A stretch of 64,000 bases of DNA from Alkalicoccobacillus murimartini. Lineage in GTDB: Bacteria; Bacillota; Bacilli; Bacillales; Bacillaceae_D. The DNA lies in assembly GCF_030813245.1 (NCBI RefSeq), contig NZ_JAUSUA010000002.1, positions 620,001 to 684,000 on the forward strand. The letters run 5' to 3'. Below the pieces are notes generated by a model. It had not been told where the DNA came from. It saw nothing but the letters and a program-made list of their open reading frames with translations, and did no database searches. Made by a program: the position numbers and the translations under genes. Below, piece by piece: positions 1 through 8,199 of the stretch; positions within the stretch are counted from its first letter, which is position 1, and the number at the start of each line of letters is the position of its first letter.

Positions 1-41
1 CTGTTCGTCGTGATAATCAGCCGAAGGGAGGCCGAGCATGA
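1..41 (+). CDS. C-terminal end of an upstream gene, probably the first ABC permease (MntC-like), partial
   Basis: Reading from base 3, an open frame gives VRRDNQPKGGRA and stops at TGA (39-41). The stop overlaps the ATG of the next gene in an ATGA arrangement, which implies translational coupling. In Bacillus Mn transporters (MntABCD) two permeases are adjacent, so the upstream gene is plausibly MntC. That identity is inferred from position only, because just 12 residues are visible. Confidence 0.5.
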   Translation, partial: VRRDNQPKGGRA

Positions 42-943
42 CATATGTAGCTTGGATTCTTATCACGGCTTCTTTAGTAGGAATGTCTTGCGGTATGATT
101 GGGGTCTTTCTTGTTTTAAGACGTATGGCGATGATGGCAGATGCAATCAGTCATACCGTCCTCCTTGGTATCGTGTTAGCCTTTATGATTACCAATAGTC
201 TAGAAGGGGTTCACATGTTAATTGGTGCTGCTCTAGCAGGGTTGCTAACAACCTATCTGGTTCAATGGTTTCAGTCAAAAGGAGTCCAATATGATGCATC
301 TATTGGTGTTGTATTCACGAGTTTGTTTGCCATTGGTGTTATTCTTGTATCTACCAGTATCGGAAATGCTCACTTAGATATTAAACACACATTGATGGGT
401 GAGATTGCATTTATTCCATGGAATACAACCACACTTTCTCTATTTAACCTTCAGTTTGAGGTACCCGTGGCCACATTAACGCTTTTTTGTGTCTTTCTAT
501 TGGTTCTTGGCCTCATTCTTGCTTTTTATAAAGAATGGAAAATCACTGCCTTTGATCCTGCCTTGGCAGCAAGTCTAGGATTCCCAGTAATTGCACTCCA
601 TTATCTCTTTATGACGCTTGTCTCTCTGACAACAGTTGCTTCATTTGATGCAGTAGGAGCCATACTTGTTGTTGCGATGCTTATTACACCAGCAGCATCT
701 GCCTACCTTTGGACAGAAAAACTCTCGGTCATGCTCGTTCTGAGTGCATCATTTGGAGTCATTTCTTCCATCGCAGGGTATTATATTGCTGTTTGGCTAG
801 ATACTTCGGTTTCAGGGTCGATGGCCTTTTCAACAGGTATTGTCTTTCTGATAAGCTTTATTTTCTCACCATCACATGGCCTGATCTCTCGTTGGGTTCG
901 ACCACAACAAAACAAAGAGTCCATATCATCGCTAAAAAGTTAA
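38..943 (+). CDS. mntD: Metal ABC transporter permease, MntD/ZnuB type (ABC-3 family)
   Basis: This 301-residue integral membrane protein has the ABC-3 family pattern: about eight or nine hydrophobic helices, an N-terminal LRRMAMMADAISHTVLLGI segment (the family's coupling region, usually with ADAxSHxxLxG), and a late helix with VGAILVVAMLITPAASAYL. It would form the membrane pore of a Mn(II) or Zn(II) importer together with another permease, an ATPase and a binding lipoprotein. The start overlaps the preceding stop (ATGA), so it is the distal gene of an operon entering from the left. Mn specificity is inferred from MntD-like length and the permease-permease order; Zn is not excluded. A TroA/MntA-type binding lipoprotein lies far away at 36.5 kb. 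Confidence 0.85.
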   Translation: MTYVAWILITASLVGMSCGMIGVFLVLRRMAMMADAISHTVLLGIVLAFMITNSLEGVHMLIGAALAGLLTTYLVQWFQSKGVQYDASIGVVFTSLFAIGVILVSTSIGNAHLDIKHTLMGEIAFIPWNTTTLSLFNLQFEVPVATLTLFCVFLLVLGLILAFYKEWKITAFDPALAASLGFPVIALHYLFMTLVSLTTVASFDAVGAILVVAMLITPAASAYLWTEKLSVMLVLSASFGVISSIAGYYIAVWLDTSVSGSMAFSTGIVFLISFIFSPSHGLISRWVRPQQNKESISSLKS

Positions 944-977
944 TTTGAAGCTTTGACTGAACTGGTTTATTCAGGAT

Positions 978-1026
978 AAAAAACGAAGCACTATGCTGTT
1001 TAAACAGCATAGTGCTTCCGTTTTTT
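978..1026. terminator. Strong bidirectional terminator after mntD
   Basis: A near-perfect palindrome with arms GAAGCACTATGCTGTTT and AAACAGCATAGTGCTTC (985-1018) is flanked by an A-run on the left and a T-run on the right (1021-1026). It can therefore end transcription both of mntD (+) and of the acetyltransferase gene (-) that converges on it. Confidence 0.9.
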
Positions 1027-1115
1027 GTCCAACCATAACAAGGGAGTAGCCAATGCTCCGGTCATACATTCCACACCCGCTAGCTCGCCGGGGTGAGTTA
1101 CTTACAATCATTTAA
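978..1115. repeat. Dispersed intergenic repeat, copy 1 (includes the mntD terminator)
   Basis: After the terminator the sequence runs GTCCAACCATAACAAGG, then a segment with GGTCATACATTCCACACCC, GCTAG and GTGAGTTACTTACA. The same blocks in the same order recur near 31.6, 49.0 and 61.4 kb. Each copy follows a gene 3' end. This is the most diverged and shortest copy. Confidence 0.6.
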
Positions 1116-1121
1116 CTTGTT

Positions 1122-1604
1122 CTATTTCGTTAAAGTCGAGTGCGTCATGACTATAAACTCAACGCCATCAGCTGTAAACGAGGCTTCTTCTGAGAATCCA
1201 AAATTAGTATATAATTTTATGGCTCGTTTGTTAAACGTAGCTACTGATAACCTTACTCCAGCGTTAGGAAATTGCTTTTGCAAATAAGAAACAATCACTT
1301 GAAAGAAATCCCTTCCTTTTCCTTTGCCCGTCAATGAAGGTGCCATTCCTACGCCTACATCAACAAAAAGTTCGCGATATACTCCTGCCACTTTTCCTTC
1401 TGGAACTTGTGCAGAATTTCCAACGCAGAAGATTCCCACGAATTCGCCTGACATGCGCACGGAATAGTATGAACCCATCAGAAACTCCTGCATAGCCTCA
1501 TCTCTCGAACGAATATTATAATAATCATAAGGTGGCTTATAGTGCCATTGAATCACCTCAATGGCATCTTCAGGTGATATATCCGTAATTTCAAAGTCGT
1601 TCAC
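1122..1604 (-). CDS. GNAT-family N-acetyltransferase
   Basis: This 160-residue protein has GNAT hallmarks: a beta-strand segment followed by LTGKGKGRDFF (residues 91-101), matching the acetyl-CoA pyrophosphate-binding motif A (Q/R-x-x-G-x-G/A), and a C-terminal motif-B-like FNKRAIKLYTNFGF. The substrate is unknown. The start is GTG, preceded by AAAGGGGG at a suitable distance. It is followed by the bidirectional terminator at 978-1026 and lies just downstream of a HAD phosphatase gene on the same strand, with a 33-bp gap, so the two may be cotranscribed. Confidence 0.8.
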   Translation of the reverse strand: MNDFEITDISPEDAIEVIQWHYKPPYDYYNIRSRDEAMQEFLMGSYYSVRMSGEFVGIFCVGNSAQVPEGKVAGVYRELFVDVGVGMAPSLTGKGKGRDFFQVIVSYLQKQFPNAGVRLSVATFNKRAIKLYTNFGFSEEASFTADGVEFIVMTHSTLTK

Positions 1605-1637
1605 CTGTTCATCCCCCTTTTATAACTTTCCTACGGT

Positions 1638-2390
1638 TTATGAAAGCACCCATTTACGGATGGCACTTGCTACACCAGCTTCATCATTTGTTAAAGTAAT
1701 CCAGTCCGCATGATCCTTGACGAAATCCTGAGCATTACCCATAGCAACACCAATTCCGGCTTCCTTAATCATTGCCAAATCATTTAAGCTATCGCCAACG
1801 GACATCACTTGATCCATTGTTAGCCCAAGATAACCGCATACCTTCTCAAGTCCTCTTGCTTTATTTATACCTGCAGCGTTAATCTCTAAGTTCGTTGGAC
1901 TTGAATTACTGATTTCTAGCTCTGCATGAGATTCCAGTTCTTTTTGAATCGCATGACGAATCACATCATCTTGCACATCAAAACCAAACTTCAGCCATTC
2001 CGTTGCATGAATATCCTCTGGCATCTCATTTCTCCAGACCTCACCAACAGCGGTTGCCCATGCATGAGTTCCGTGTTCATTACTAAGATCCCACATTTTC
2101 TGAACAAGATGACTCTCTAACTTATTTCGCTCAACTAACTTTCCTTCCGTATCCCAGATCTCACTTCCATTTACAGTTACTAAGTACGAACCAAGGTTTA
2201 ATGTTTTCGCGTATTCACTACAGGTCATTAACGAACGACCTGTGCTAAGAACAACATATACACCCTGTGCTTGAGCCTCTGCTATTGCTTTCATATTTTC
2301 TTCAGATAGTTCATGCTTCGAATCAAGCAGTGTACCATCGATATCTAGCGCAACTAGTTTGATTTCTTTTTTCTCTATGTCTGTTGTCAT
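1638..2390 (-). CDS. HAD-superfamily phosphatase, Cof subfamily
   Basis: This 250-residue Cof-type (HAD IIB) phosphatase has motif I at LVALDIDGTLLD (nucleophile Asp16 and Asp18), STGR around residues 49-52 (motif II), and motif IV VGDSLND (residues 198-204). Such enzymes hydrolyse small phosphorylated metabolites; the substrate cannot be told from sequence. The open frame extends 21 codons further upstream into the preceding gene's end, but ATG 2390 has a clear ribosome site (AGGAGAGAGTGAG-ATG) and homologues begin near here. It follows the M20 peptidase gene after a 35-bp gap, probably in one operon with it. Confidence 0.85.
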   Translation of the reverse strand: MTTDIEKKEIKLVALDIDGTLLDSKHELSEENMKAIAEAQAQGVYVVLSTGRSLMTCSEYAKTLNLGSYLVTVNGSEIWDTEGKLVERNKLESHLVQKMWDLSNEHGTHAWATAVGEVWRNEMPEDIHATEWLKFGFDVQDDVIRHAIQKELESHAELEISNSSPTNLEINAAGINKARGLEKVCGYLGLTMDQVMSVGDSLNDLAMIKEAGIGVAMGNAQDFVKDHADWITLTNDEAGVASAIRKWVLS

Positions 2391-2425
2391 CTCACTCTCT
2401 CCTATCCTTTTATCCAAGCCAGTAT

Positions 2426-3799
2426 TTATTGATCGAAGGACAATGTTTCCCAAAAATTAATTAACGTCTCAAGTCCCTTATCATAATTCTCTAGATGGAA
2501 GTGTTCATTTGGTGCATGAAAATTTTCACTTGGTAAGCCAAAGCCCATTAATAAGATAGGCATCTTAAGAACCTGATCAAATGTTTCAACAACAGGAATC
2601 GAACCACCCATTCTCGTGAAAAGAGCAGGTTCTCCGTATGCGGCTTCATAGGCATCAGTCGCCGTTTTAAATGCCGGATGATCCGTAGGTGCTAGGAATG
2701 GCATCCCTTTATCAAAGGGGGTTGTTGTTAACGTAACACCTGGTGGGGTATGCGCATCAAGGTGCTTCTCAATTAGTTGAGTAATTTCTACAGGGTCCTG
2801 ACCTGGAACCAAACGACACGTAATTTTGGCATGCGCTTCAGAAGGGATAACTGTTTTTACTCCCTCGCCTTGGAAGCCTCCGTATATACCATTGATCTCT
2901 AATGTTGGTCGAATCCATGTCTGTTCACGAGCTGAATAACCCTCTTCACCAAACAATTCTTGCACGGCCAGCTCACCTTTTAATTCTGCTTCATAATCTC
3001 CTAATTCACGGTAAACCTCACGTTCTTCTTCCGTAGGTTCAATAATATTGTCATAGAAGCCTTTCACTTGAATACGTCCGTTCTCATCACGTAATGTACC
3101 AAGTAGTTGGACCAAGGCATGCACAGAATTCTGCACTGCTCCTCCGTATAAACCTGAATGCAGGTCTCCTTTTGCCCCTTTTAAATCAACCTGAAGACTG
3201 CACATTCCGCGTAATCCAGTACATACAGCAGGTCTTCCCTTTCCAAGCATCGGTGTATCAGATATTAACAGAACATCTGCTGCAAGTCGTTCCTTATTTT
3301 CTTCAACAAACGAATCCAAGCTTGGACTACCAATTTCTTCTTCCCCTTCAATTAAAAACTTCACATTAAAAGGGAGCTCTCCATTTGCTTTAAGCAATGC
3401 TTGAACAGCTTTGATATGCATAAAGGTCTGTCCCTTATCATCACTCGCACCACGGGCATAAAGTTTCTCATCATGGATTACCGGTTCAAAAGGTGGGCTA
3501 TCCCATAGTTCAACAGGATCAACTGGCTGTACATCATAGTGACCATAAATAAGGATGGTATGAGTATTCTTTGCAGAACTCCACTCTCCATACACGACAG
3601 GATGACCTGGCGTTTCCATCAGCTCGACAGATGTAAGTCCAGCTTCTTTTAATGATTCTACAGTCCACTCGGCTGCTTTACGAACGTCACCTTTATGATC
3701 AGAAAGTGCGCTAATGCTTGGTATACGTAAGAATTCAATCAACTCATTTAGATGATTTGTACGGTTTTCCTGAATAAAATTTAATACGTTTTTTGACAT
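2426..3799 (-). CDS. M20-family metallopeptidase (dipeptidase)
   Basis: This 457-residue protein is a cytosolic M20 zinc peptidase of the dipeptidase/CNDP-like type. Metal and catalytic residues are visible: GHYDV (His87, Asp89), GASDDKG (bridging Asp120), EGEEEIGS (catalytic Glu and metal Glu around 152-155), and a late NEHFHLEN histidine. The central dimerisation/lid domain is present, so the protein looks full length. It should hydrolyse dipeptides or N-acyl amino acids, but the substrate is not determinable here. It is the first gene of a leftward group with the HAD phosphatase and the acetyltransferase. Confidence 0.88.
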   Translation of the reverse strand: MSKNVLNFIQENRTNHLNELIEFLRIPSISALSDHKGDVRKAAEWTVESLKEAGLTSVELMETPGHPVVYGEWSSAKNTHTILIYGHYDVQPVDPVELWDSPPFEPVIHDEKLYARGASDDKGQTFMHIKAVQALLKANGELPFNVKFLIEGEEEIGSPSLDSFVEENKERLAADVLLISDTPMLGKGRPAVCTGLRGMCSLQVDLKGAKGDLHSGLYGGAVQNSVHALVQLLGTLRDENGRIQVKGFYDNIIEPTEEEREVYRELGDYEAELKGELAVQELFGEEGYSAREQTWIRPTLEINGIYGGFQGEGVKTVIPSEAHAKITCRLVPGQDPVEITQLIEKHLDAHTPPGVTLTTTPFDKGMPFLAPTDHPAFKTATDAYEAAYGEPALFTRMGGSIPVVETFDQVLKMPILLMGFGLPSENFHAPNEHFHLENYDKGLETLINFWETLSFDQ

Positions 3800-3880
3800 T
3801 GTCCTCTTCCCTTCATCACTTATGTAGTTAAAATAAGTGTATCACAGCACTGCCCAAATGAAACGGTATGACTACTAGGC

Positions 3881-3917
3881 AAAAAAATGCTAGGAGATTT
3901 TAAAATCTCCTAGCATC
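3881..3917 (-). terminator. Rho-independent terminator of the dicarboxylate transporter gene
   Basis: The inverted repeat ATGCTAGGAGATTTTA / AAATCTCCTAGCAT (3888-3917) is followed, on the minus strand, by a run of seven T. It lies directly downstream of the stop codon at 3928. Confidence 0.9.
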
Positions 3918-3927
3918 TGTTTATAAG

Positions 3928-5607
3928 TTATCTAAAATTTTCAGGGAACGTTGTAAGATCTATACCCCAAAGCACAGGAAGTAACATATATACCGCTGCA
4001 ATAATTAAGAATGTGGCTATAATATTCACAATGAACCCGACACGAACCATCTCAATTATCTTCAGTTTACCCGTACCAAAGATGATCGCATTTGGTGGTG
4101 TTCCTACAGGCAACATGAATGCACAGTTTGCAGCCATCGCACACGGAATCATAACAGCATATGGATGAACATTAATTGCGACAGCAAGAGCTGCTACGAT
4201 TGGTAAGATCATTGTTGCGGTTGCTGTATTAGACGTAATCTCCGTTAATGCCATAATTAACAAGGTAGAGGCAATAATGACGATCAAAATATGCATGCCG
4301 TCTAATACTTGAAGCTGCTCTCCCATCCAGTCAGATAAGCCTGAGGATGTAAACCCTGCAGCTATAGCAAGACCTCCTCCAAACAATAGAAGAACTCCCC
4401 ATGGAATATCTCTTGAGTCTTTCCATTCTAGAATACGTGATCCGAATTTTTTAGAAGCAGGCAATAAGAAAAGCACAGCTGTCGCGACCATTGCGATCAT
4501 TCCATCTTTCAAATCAAGATCGGGAAATAGATTTGTCCAAATCAATTCTCTTGTTACCCACAGAAAAGCCGTAACAATAAATACGATCAATACAGACTTT
4601 TCTTCAAATGTTATTTTCCCTAAGGCTTTACGCTCTTTGGTAATAACCTCTTGACCACCAGGCAATCCTTTTATCGTCATCTTAAATGCAAATCTCCCAA
4701 GATATATCCAAGTAAATACAAGAAGTAAAGCAACTACCGGAGCTGCAAAAAGCATCCATAGAGCAAAGGAGATTTCAACGCCAAATAATTCATTAACTTG
4801 CGCTGCAAGAATAATATTTGGAGGCGTTCCTATTAAAGTACCAAGGCCTCCAATTGTTCCTGCATACCCAATTCCAAAGATTAAGGCTTTTTCAAACTTA
4901 GGAAGCTCCTTTTCCTCGGGTTTACCTTTTAACGCTGAAGCAACTTGTGCAGTAATCGCAAGCCCCATAGGAATCATCATCATAACTGCTGCCGTATTCG
5001 ACACCCACATTGATAAGAAACCTGTCGCAACCATAAAACCTAATAAAATACGTTGAGTACTTGTTCCGATTAAAGAAATAATACCTAAAGCCAATCGTTT
5101 ATGAAGGTTCCATTTTTCCATTGCTGTTGCAATAAAAAATCCACCTAAGAATAAAAAGATAATATCATTTCCATATGCAGAAGTAACCGCTCCAGAATCA
5201 AGAGCACCGGTTAAAGGTAATAAGATAATCGGTAAAAGTGATGTTGCCGGAATAGGCATAGCCTCCGTAATCCACCATGTCGCAACCCAAAGGGTAACAG
5301 CCAAAACAGCTTTCCCCTCAAAAGAAAGTCCATCTGGTTGAAAGAAAAACATCGTTAAGAAAAATAGTAACGGACCAAGTATAAGCCCTACAATTTGAGG
5401 CTTTTTATATGGTTTTTTTACCTCTTCATCTTTATTAGGTTGTTGATCGGATGATCCATTTGATCCTGTATTCGCTTGACTATCCTGTTTGGCCGCTTTC
5501 TTAGCTGTTGCCGCATCTTTTTGATATGAGAATACATTTATTAATCGTTTGGTTTGACGATGTGATTGCCATAGGCTCTCCCATACGCCTTGCGTAAATG
5601 CTTTCAT
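3928..5607 (-). CDS. SLC13/DASS-family Na+-coupled dicarboxylate transporter with hydrophilic N-terminal extension
   Basis: This 559-residue protein has the DASS fold: repeated hydrophobic segments and the two family SNT-type motifs, VSNTAAVMMMIP and EITSNTATATMILP, each followed by a conserved proline-rich hairpin (GTPPNIILA and GTPPNAIIFG). It likely imports C4/C5 dicarboxylates with Na+. The first 75 or so residues are hydrophilic and lysine/glutamine-rich (QDSQANTGSNGSSDQQPNKD), longer than in typical members. ATG 5607 has AGGAGGT upstream. A cre-like site lies just upstream of the ribosome site, and the next genes upstream encode a CitA/DcuS-type two-component system, its probable regulator. 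Confidence 0.87.
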   Translation of the reverse strand: MKAFTQGVWESLWQSHRQTKRLINVFSYQKDAATAKKAAKQDSQANTGSNGSSDQQPNKDEEVKKPYKKPQIVGLILGPLLFFLTMFFFQPDGLSFEGKAVLAVTLWVATWWITEAMPIPATSLLPIILLPLTGALDSGAVTSAYGNDIIFLFLGGFFIATAMEKWNLHKRLALGIISLIGTSTQRILLGFMVATGFLSMWVSNTAAVMMMIPMGLAITAQVASALKGKPEEKELPKFEKALIFGIGYAGTIGGLGTLIGTPPNIILAAQVNELFGVEISFALWMLFAAPVVALLLVFTWIYLGRFAFKMTIKGLPGGQEVITKERKALGKITFEEKSVLIVFIVTAFLWVTRELIWTNLFPDLDLKDGMIAMVATAVLFLLPASKKFGSRILEWKDSRDIPWGVLLLFGGGLAIAAGFTSSGLSDWMGEQLQVLDGMHILIVIIASTLLIMALTEITSNTATATMILPIVAALAVAINVHPYAVMIPCAMAANCAFMLPVGTPPNAIIFGTGKLKIIEMVRVGFIVNIIATFLIIAAVYMLLPVLWGIDLTTFPENFR

Positions 5608-5620
5608 GTTAGACCTCCTA

Positions 5621-5635
5621 TTGTAAGCGTTTACC
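5621..5635. promoter_or_regulatory. Probable CcpA cre site upstream of the dicarboxylate transporter
   Basis: TTGTAAGCGTTTACC matches the cre consensus WTGNAANCGNWNNCW at all but the last position. It sits immediately upstream of the AGGAGGT ribosome site, a position compatible with roadblock-type repression by CcpA when preferred sugars are present. This is a sequence match only. Confidence 0.6.
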
Positions 5636-5723
5636 TAATTCTGAATGATATCGGCTTGGACGTCCACTATAATTAACTAATAATATGACTTATGTAACTT
5701 TTTTAAGTGTTAAAAGTCGCTTA

Positions 5724-6440
5724 TTACTCATTAGAGAGAACCGTCAACATGTATTCATTCCCTTTTGAACTTACTTTATATTGTTGAAGTGGTCGACCAG
5801 TACCTTCATATGAAACGTCAAGATCTAGACATTCATTCTCTTCTAAGTAACGTAAATATTTGCGAAGAGATACTCTTGAGATGGAAGTCGCCTCTGCTAG
5901 GTCAGCTGTCGAGAACCAGCCCTCTAGCTTAATTACTTCTTTTAACACGCGTAGAAAGGTATGCTTTGTTATTCCTTTTGGAAGCTCCTCTTCACTTGAA
6001 CCATCTACGCGACTTCTCGATAAAAATAAATGATCGAGATCTTCTTGCCTCAATGCCTCTGTTCGAAGTTGTTGAAAGCGTTTTGCATATACATTCATCG
6101 CTTCTCTAAAGCGATCAAATTCAAATGGCTTCATCAAGTAATCCACAGCTCCAAATCTAAGTGCTGTTTGAATGGATGCCTGATCATTTGCAGAGCTGAC
6201 AACAATGACATCGATCTCACTCTTTTTCTCTCTTAGCTCCATCAACATGTCTAAACCATTCTCATGACTAATATATATATCTAATAAAATTAAGTGAACC
6301 TCTTCTATTTCGATTATTTTCTTCGCTTCACTAACATTATTAGCCGTTCCTACTAATGTGAATCCACTGACGCGCTCTAAATATATGCCATTAAACTTTG
6401 CAACCATTGGATCATCTTCAACTATTAATACGTTTATCAT
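5724..6440 (-). CDS. Response regulator, CitT/DcuR/MalR type
   Basis: This 238-residue protein has a receiver domain (residues 1-120) with acidic pocket EDD (8-10), phosphoacceptor Asp54 in LLDIYIS and the conserved Lys in LMKPFEF. The C-terminal half carries a winged-helix-like region (DLAEATSISRVSLRKYLRYL) typical of the CitB/DctR family that activates citrate, malate or fumarate transport genes. Its start overlaps the end of the sensor kinase gene by 23 bp. The adjacent SLC13 transporter gene is the obvious target, though no operator was identified. Confidence 0.88.
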   Translation of the reverse strand: MINVLIVEDDPMVAKFNGIYLERVSGFTLVGTANNVSEAKKIIEIEEVHLILLDIYISHENGLDMLMELREKKSEIDVIVVSSANDQASIQTALRFGAVDYLMKPFEFDRFREAMNVYAKRFQQLRTEALRQEDLDHLFLSRSRVDGSSEEELPKGITKHTFLRVLKEVIKLEGWFSTADLAEATSISRVSLRKYLRYLEENECLDLDVSYEGTGRPLQQYKVSSKGNEYMLTVLSNE

Positions 6441-8046
6441 ACTCCGCTCCTTGTAGTGGCACAGTAGCCGTTAATGTGACACCCTCATCTTCATTTGCCT
6501 TTATCACTAGATCACCCTTCATCTCTGTTACTGAGGTGTACATCAGATGTAGACCGTATCCACGTCCTGAGCCCTTTGTTGTACTTCCTTTGGAAACCAG
6601 GTTATCCAGCTTTTCCTGAGTTATTTTGATTCCGTTATCTTCTACCTTCCACAATAAATCAAACTCATCACAATCTACTGTAACTTTAATTTTGGGATTG
6701 TTTTTAGAGGTTAATGCTTCGGATGCATTATCAAGACTATTTCCAATCACTGTAATGAGTGTGTTTAAAAGGTTCGGGTCTTTGATGACAGGCCATGCTG
6801 AATCACCAGAAAGACTCACTTCGATCCCTTTATTCTTAACCATCGTAAGCTTATTTAAGAGATAACCGACCAATACAGGATCATTAAGATGTCTAGCTAT
6901 CCACCCAACATCCTCTTGATAATAAGTCGAGATCGTTTTAATATAGGTTTGCAATTCTTCATAGGACTCTGTGTGAACCATAGCTGACACAACATGTAGC
7001 TTATTCATAAATTCATGAGTATGCATCCGTAATGCCTCTGCATACGTTTTTACACCAGATAGCTGGTCTAGTGCTAGAATCAACTCCGTTTTATCTTGAA
7101 ACGTAGCCATCGCTCCAATTCGAATGCCATTAGAGTCAACCGGTACACGGTTTACAACAAGCTCAAGCTCATTTAGTTGCAGGTGTTGGTTGCGTTCAAC
7201 CTTTCCTTTGTCCAGAACGTCGTGTAATTTAAAGTCGGGAAGAAATTCGACCATTTTTTGATGAAGCGGGTTCTCTTTGTAGCCTGCTCTATGAAGGATC
7301 GAGGTAGCCGCATCGTTCACAAGAATAATCTCTCCATCTGAATTAATAGCAATAATGCCTTCTTGTACAGATGACAACATGGCTTCACGTGTCTGGAGAA
7401 GCTGAGTGATCTCAACCGGTTCAAGATTTTGCATTGACTTTTTAACCTTGGAAGCCAAAAATACAGCTCCAATAATGCCCGGGATTAAACCTAAAAGTCC
7501 CCCTAACCATACCATCAACTGACTTCGGTAAATTGCTTCATTGATTTGATCTGTTAGAATACCTACGGCAACGACTCCAACCTGCTCTCCGGTTTCATCT
7601 TCAATTGGAATGAACGCACGTAACGATTCCCCTAATGTGCCTTCTGCTGTTGAAGCGTAAGCATCTCCCTGAAAAGCTTTTTGTTCATCATTGCCGACAA
7701 ACTCTTTTCCAATTTGTTCGGACGTGGGGTGAGTGATACGAATGCGATCCATATCCATTACAACGATATAGTCTACACCCGTTTCCTCTAGAACCTCTTG
7801 CGCATATTCCTGCAGACGCTCTCTTGTAGTTATCTCAGCTAATCCTTCAATGACCACTGGTGACCTAGCAAAAGATGTTGAGATGGTCCAAACCTTATCT
7901 TCGAGTGAGGCCTTGGTAGTTTTGGCGTTATCGTATGCCACGAGTACACTCGTACAAAAAAGGGCAATGAGAACAACGACACCTACTAATAAAATGATTA
8001 TGGTCTTTAATTTGTATGTTTTTTTGGAATATTTCTTTTGACTCAC
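6418..8046 (-). CDS. Sensor histidine kinase, CitA/DcuS/MalK type
   Basis: This 542-residue sensor kinase has TM1 at about residues 15-37, an extracytoplasmic PAS-like sensor domain (about 40-175), TM2 (about 178-200), a cytoplasmic PAS domain (about 215-330), and an SpoB-type dimerisation box with the phospho-accepting His in MHTHEFMNKLH. The ATPase has N-box GNSLDNASEAL and glycine-rich GSGRGYGLHL. The family senses citrate, malate, fumarate or succinate. The start is GTG with only a modest ribosome site. Its end overlaps the response regulator gene, so the two are coupled. Confidence 0.88.
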   Translation of the reverse strand: MSQKKYSKKTYKLKTIIILLVGVVVLIALFCTSVLVAYDNAKTTKASLEDKVWTISTSFARSPVVIEGLAEITTRERLQEYAQEVLEETGVDYIVVMDMDRIRITHPTSEQIGKEFVGNDEQKAFQGDAYASTAEGTLGESLRAFIPIEDETGEQVGVVAVGILTDQINEAIYRSQLMVWLGGLLGLIPGIIGAVFLASKVKKSMQNLEPVEITQLLQTREAMLSSVQEGIIAINSDGEIILVNDAATSILHRAGYKENPLHQKMVEFLPDFKLHDVLDKGKVERNQHLQLNELELVVNRVPVDSNGIRIGAMATFQDKTELILALDQLSGVKTYAEALRMHTHEFMNKLHVVSAMVHTESYEELQTYIKTISTYYQEDVGWIARHLNDPVLVGYLLNKLTMVKNKGIEVSLSGDSAWPVIKDPNLLNTLITVIGNSLDNASEALTSKNNPKIKVTVDCDEFDLLWKVEDNGIKITQEKLDNLVSKGSTTKGSGRGYGLHLMYTSVTEMKGDLVIKANEDEGVTLTATVPLQGAEYDKRINS

Positions 8047-8149
8047 ACTGTAAACGACCTTTCCAAAGATAACCCTTTCAATAATACCTTTACTATAACA
8101 AAGAACGCGATAGGAGAACAGAGTTGACGAATAGCCTGTCCCTTTAGGG

Positions 8150-8190
8150 AATACAAAGAGAGCCTCATCATATGACTATGACAGGGCTCA
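8150..8190 (-). terminator. Possible weak terminator after the dCache chemoreceptor gene
   Basis: On the minus strand, GAGCC and GGCTC arms enclose a partly paired ATAGTCATATGAT region, followed by TCTTTGTATT. The stem is imperfect and the T-run is broken, so confidence is limited. Confidence 0.35.
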
Positions 8191-8199
8191 TTTGTACAA

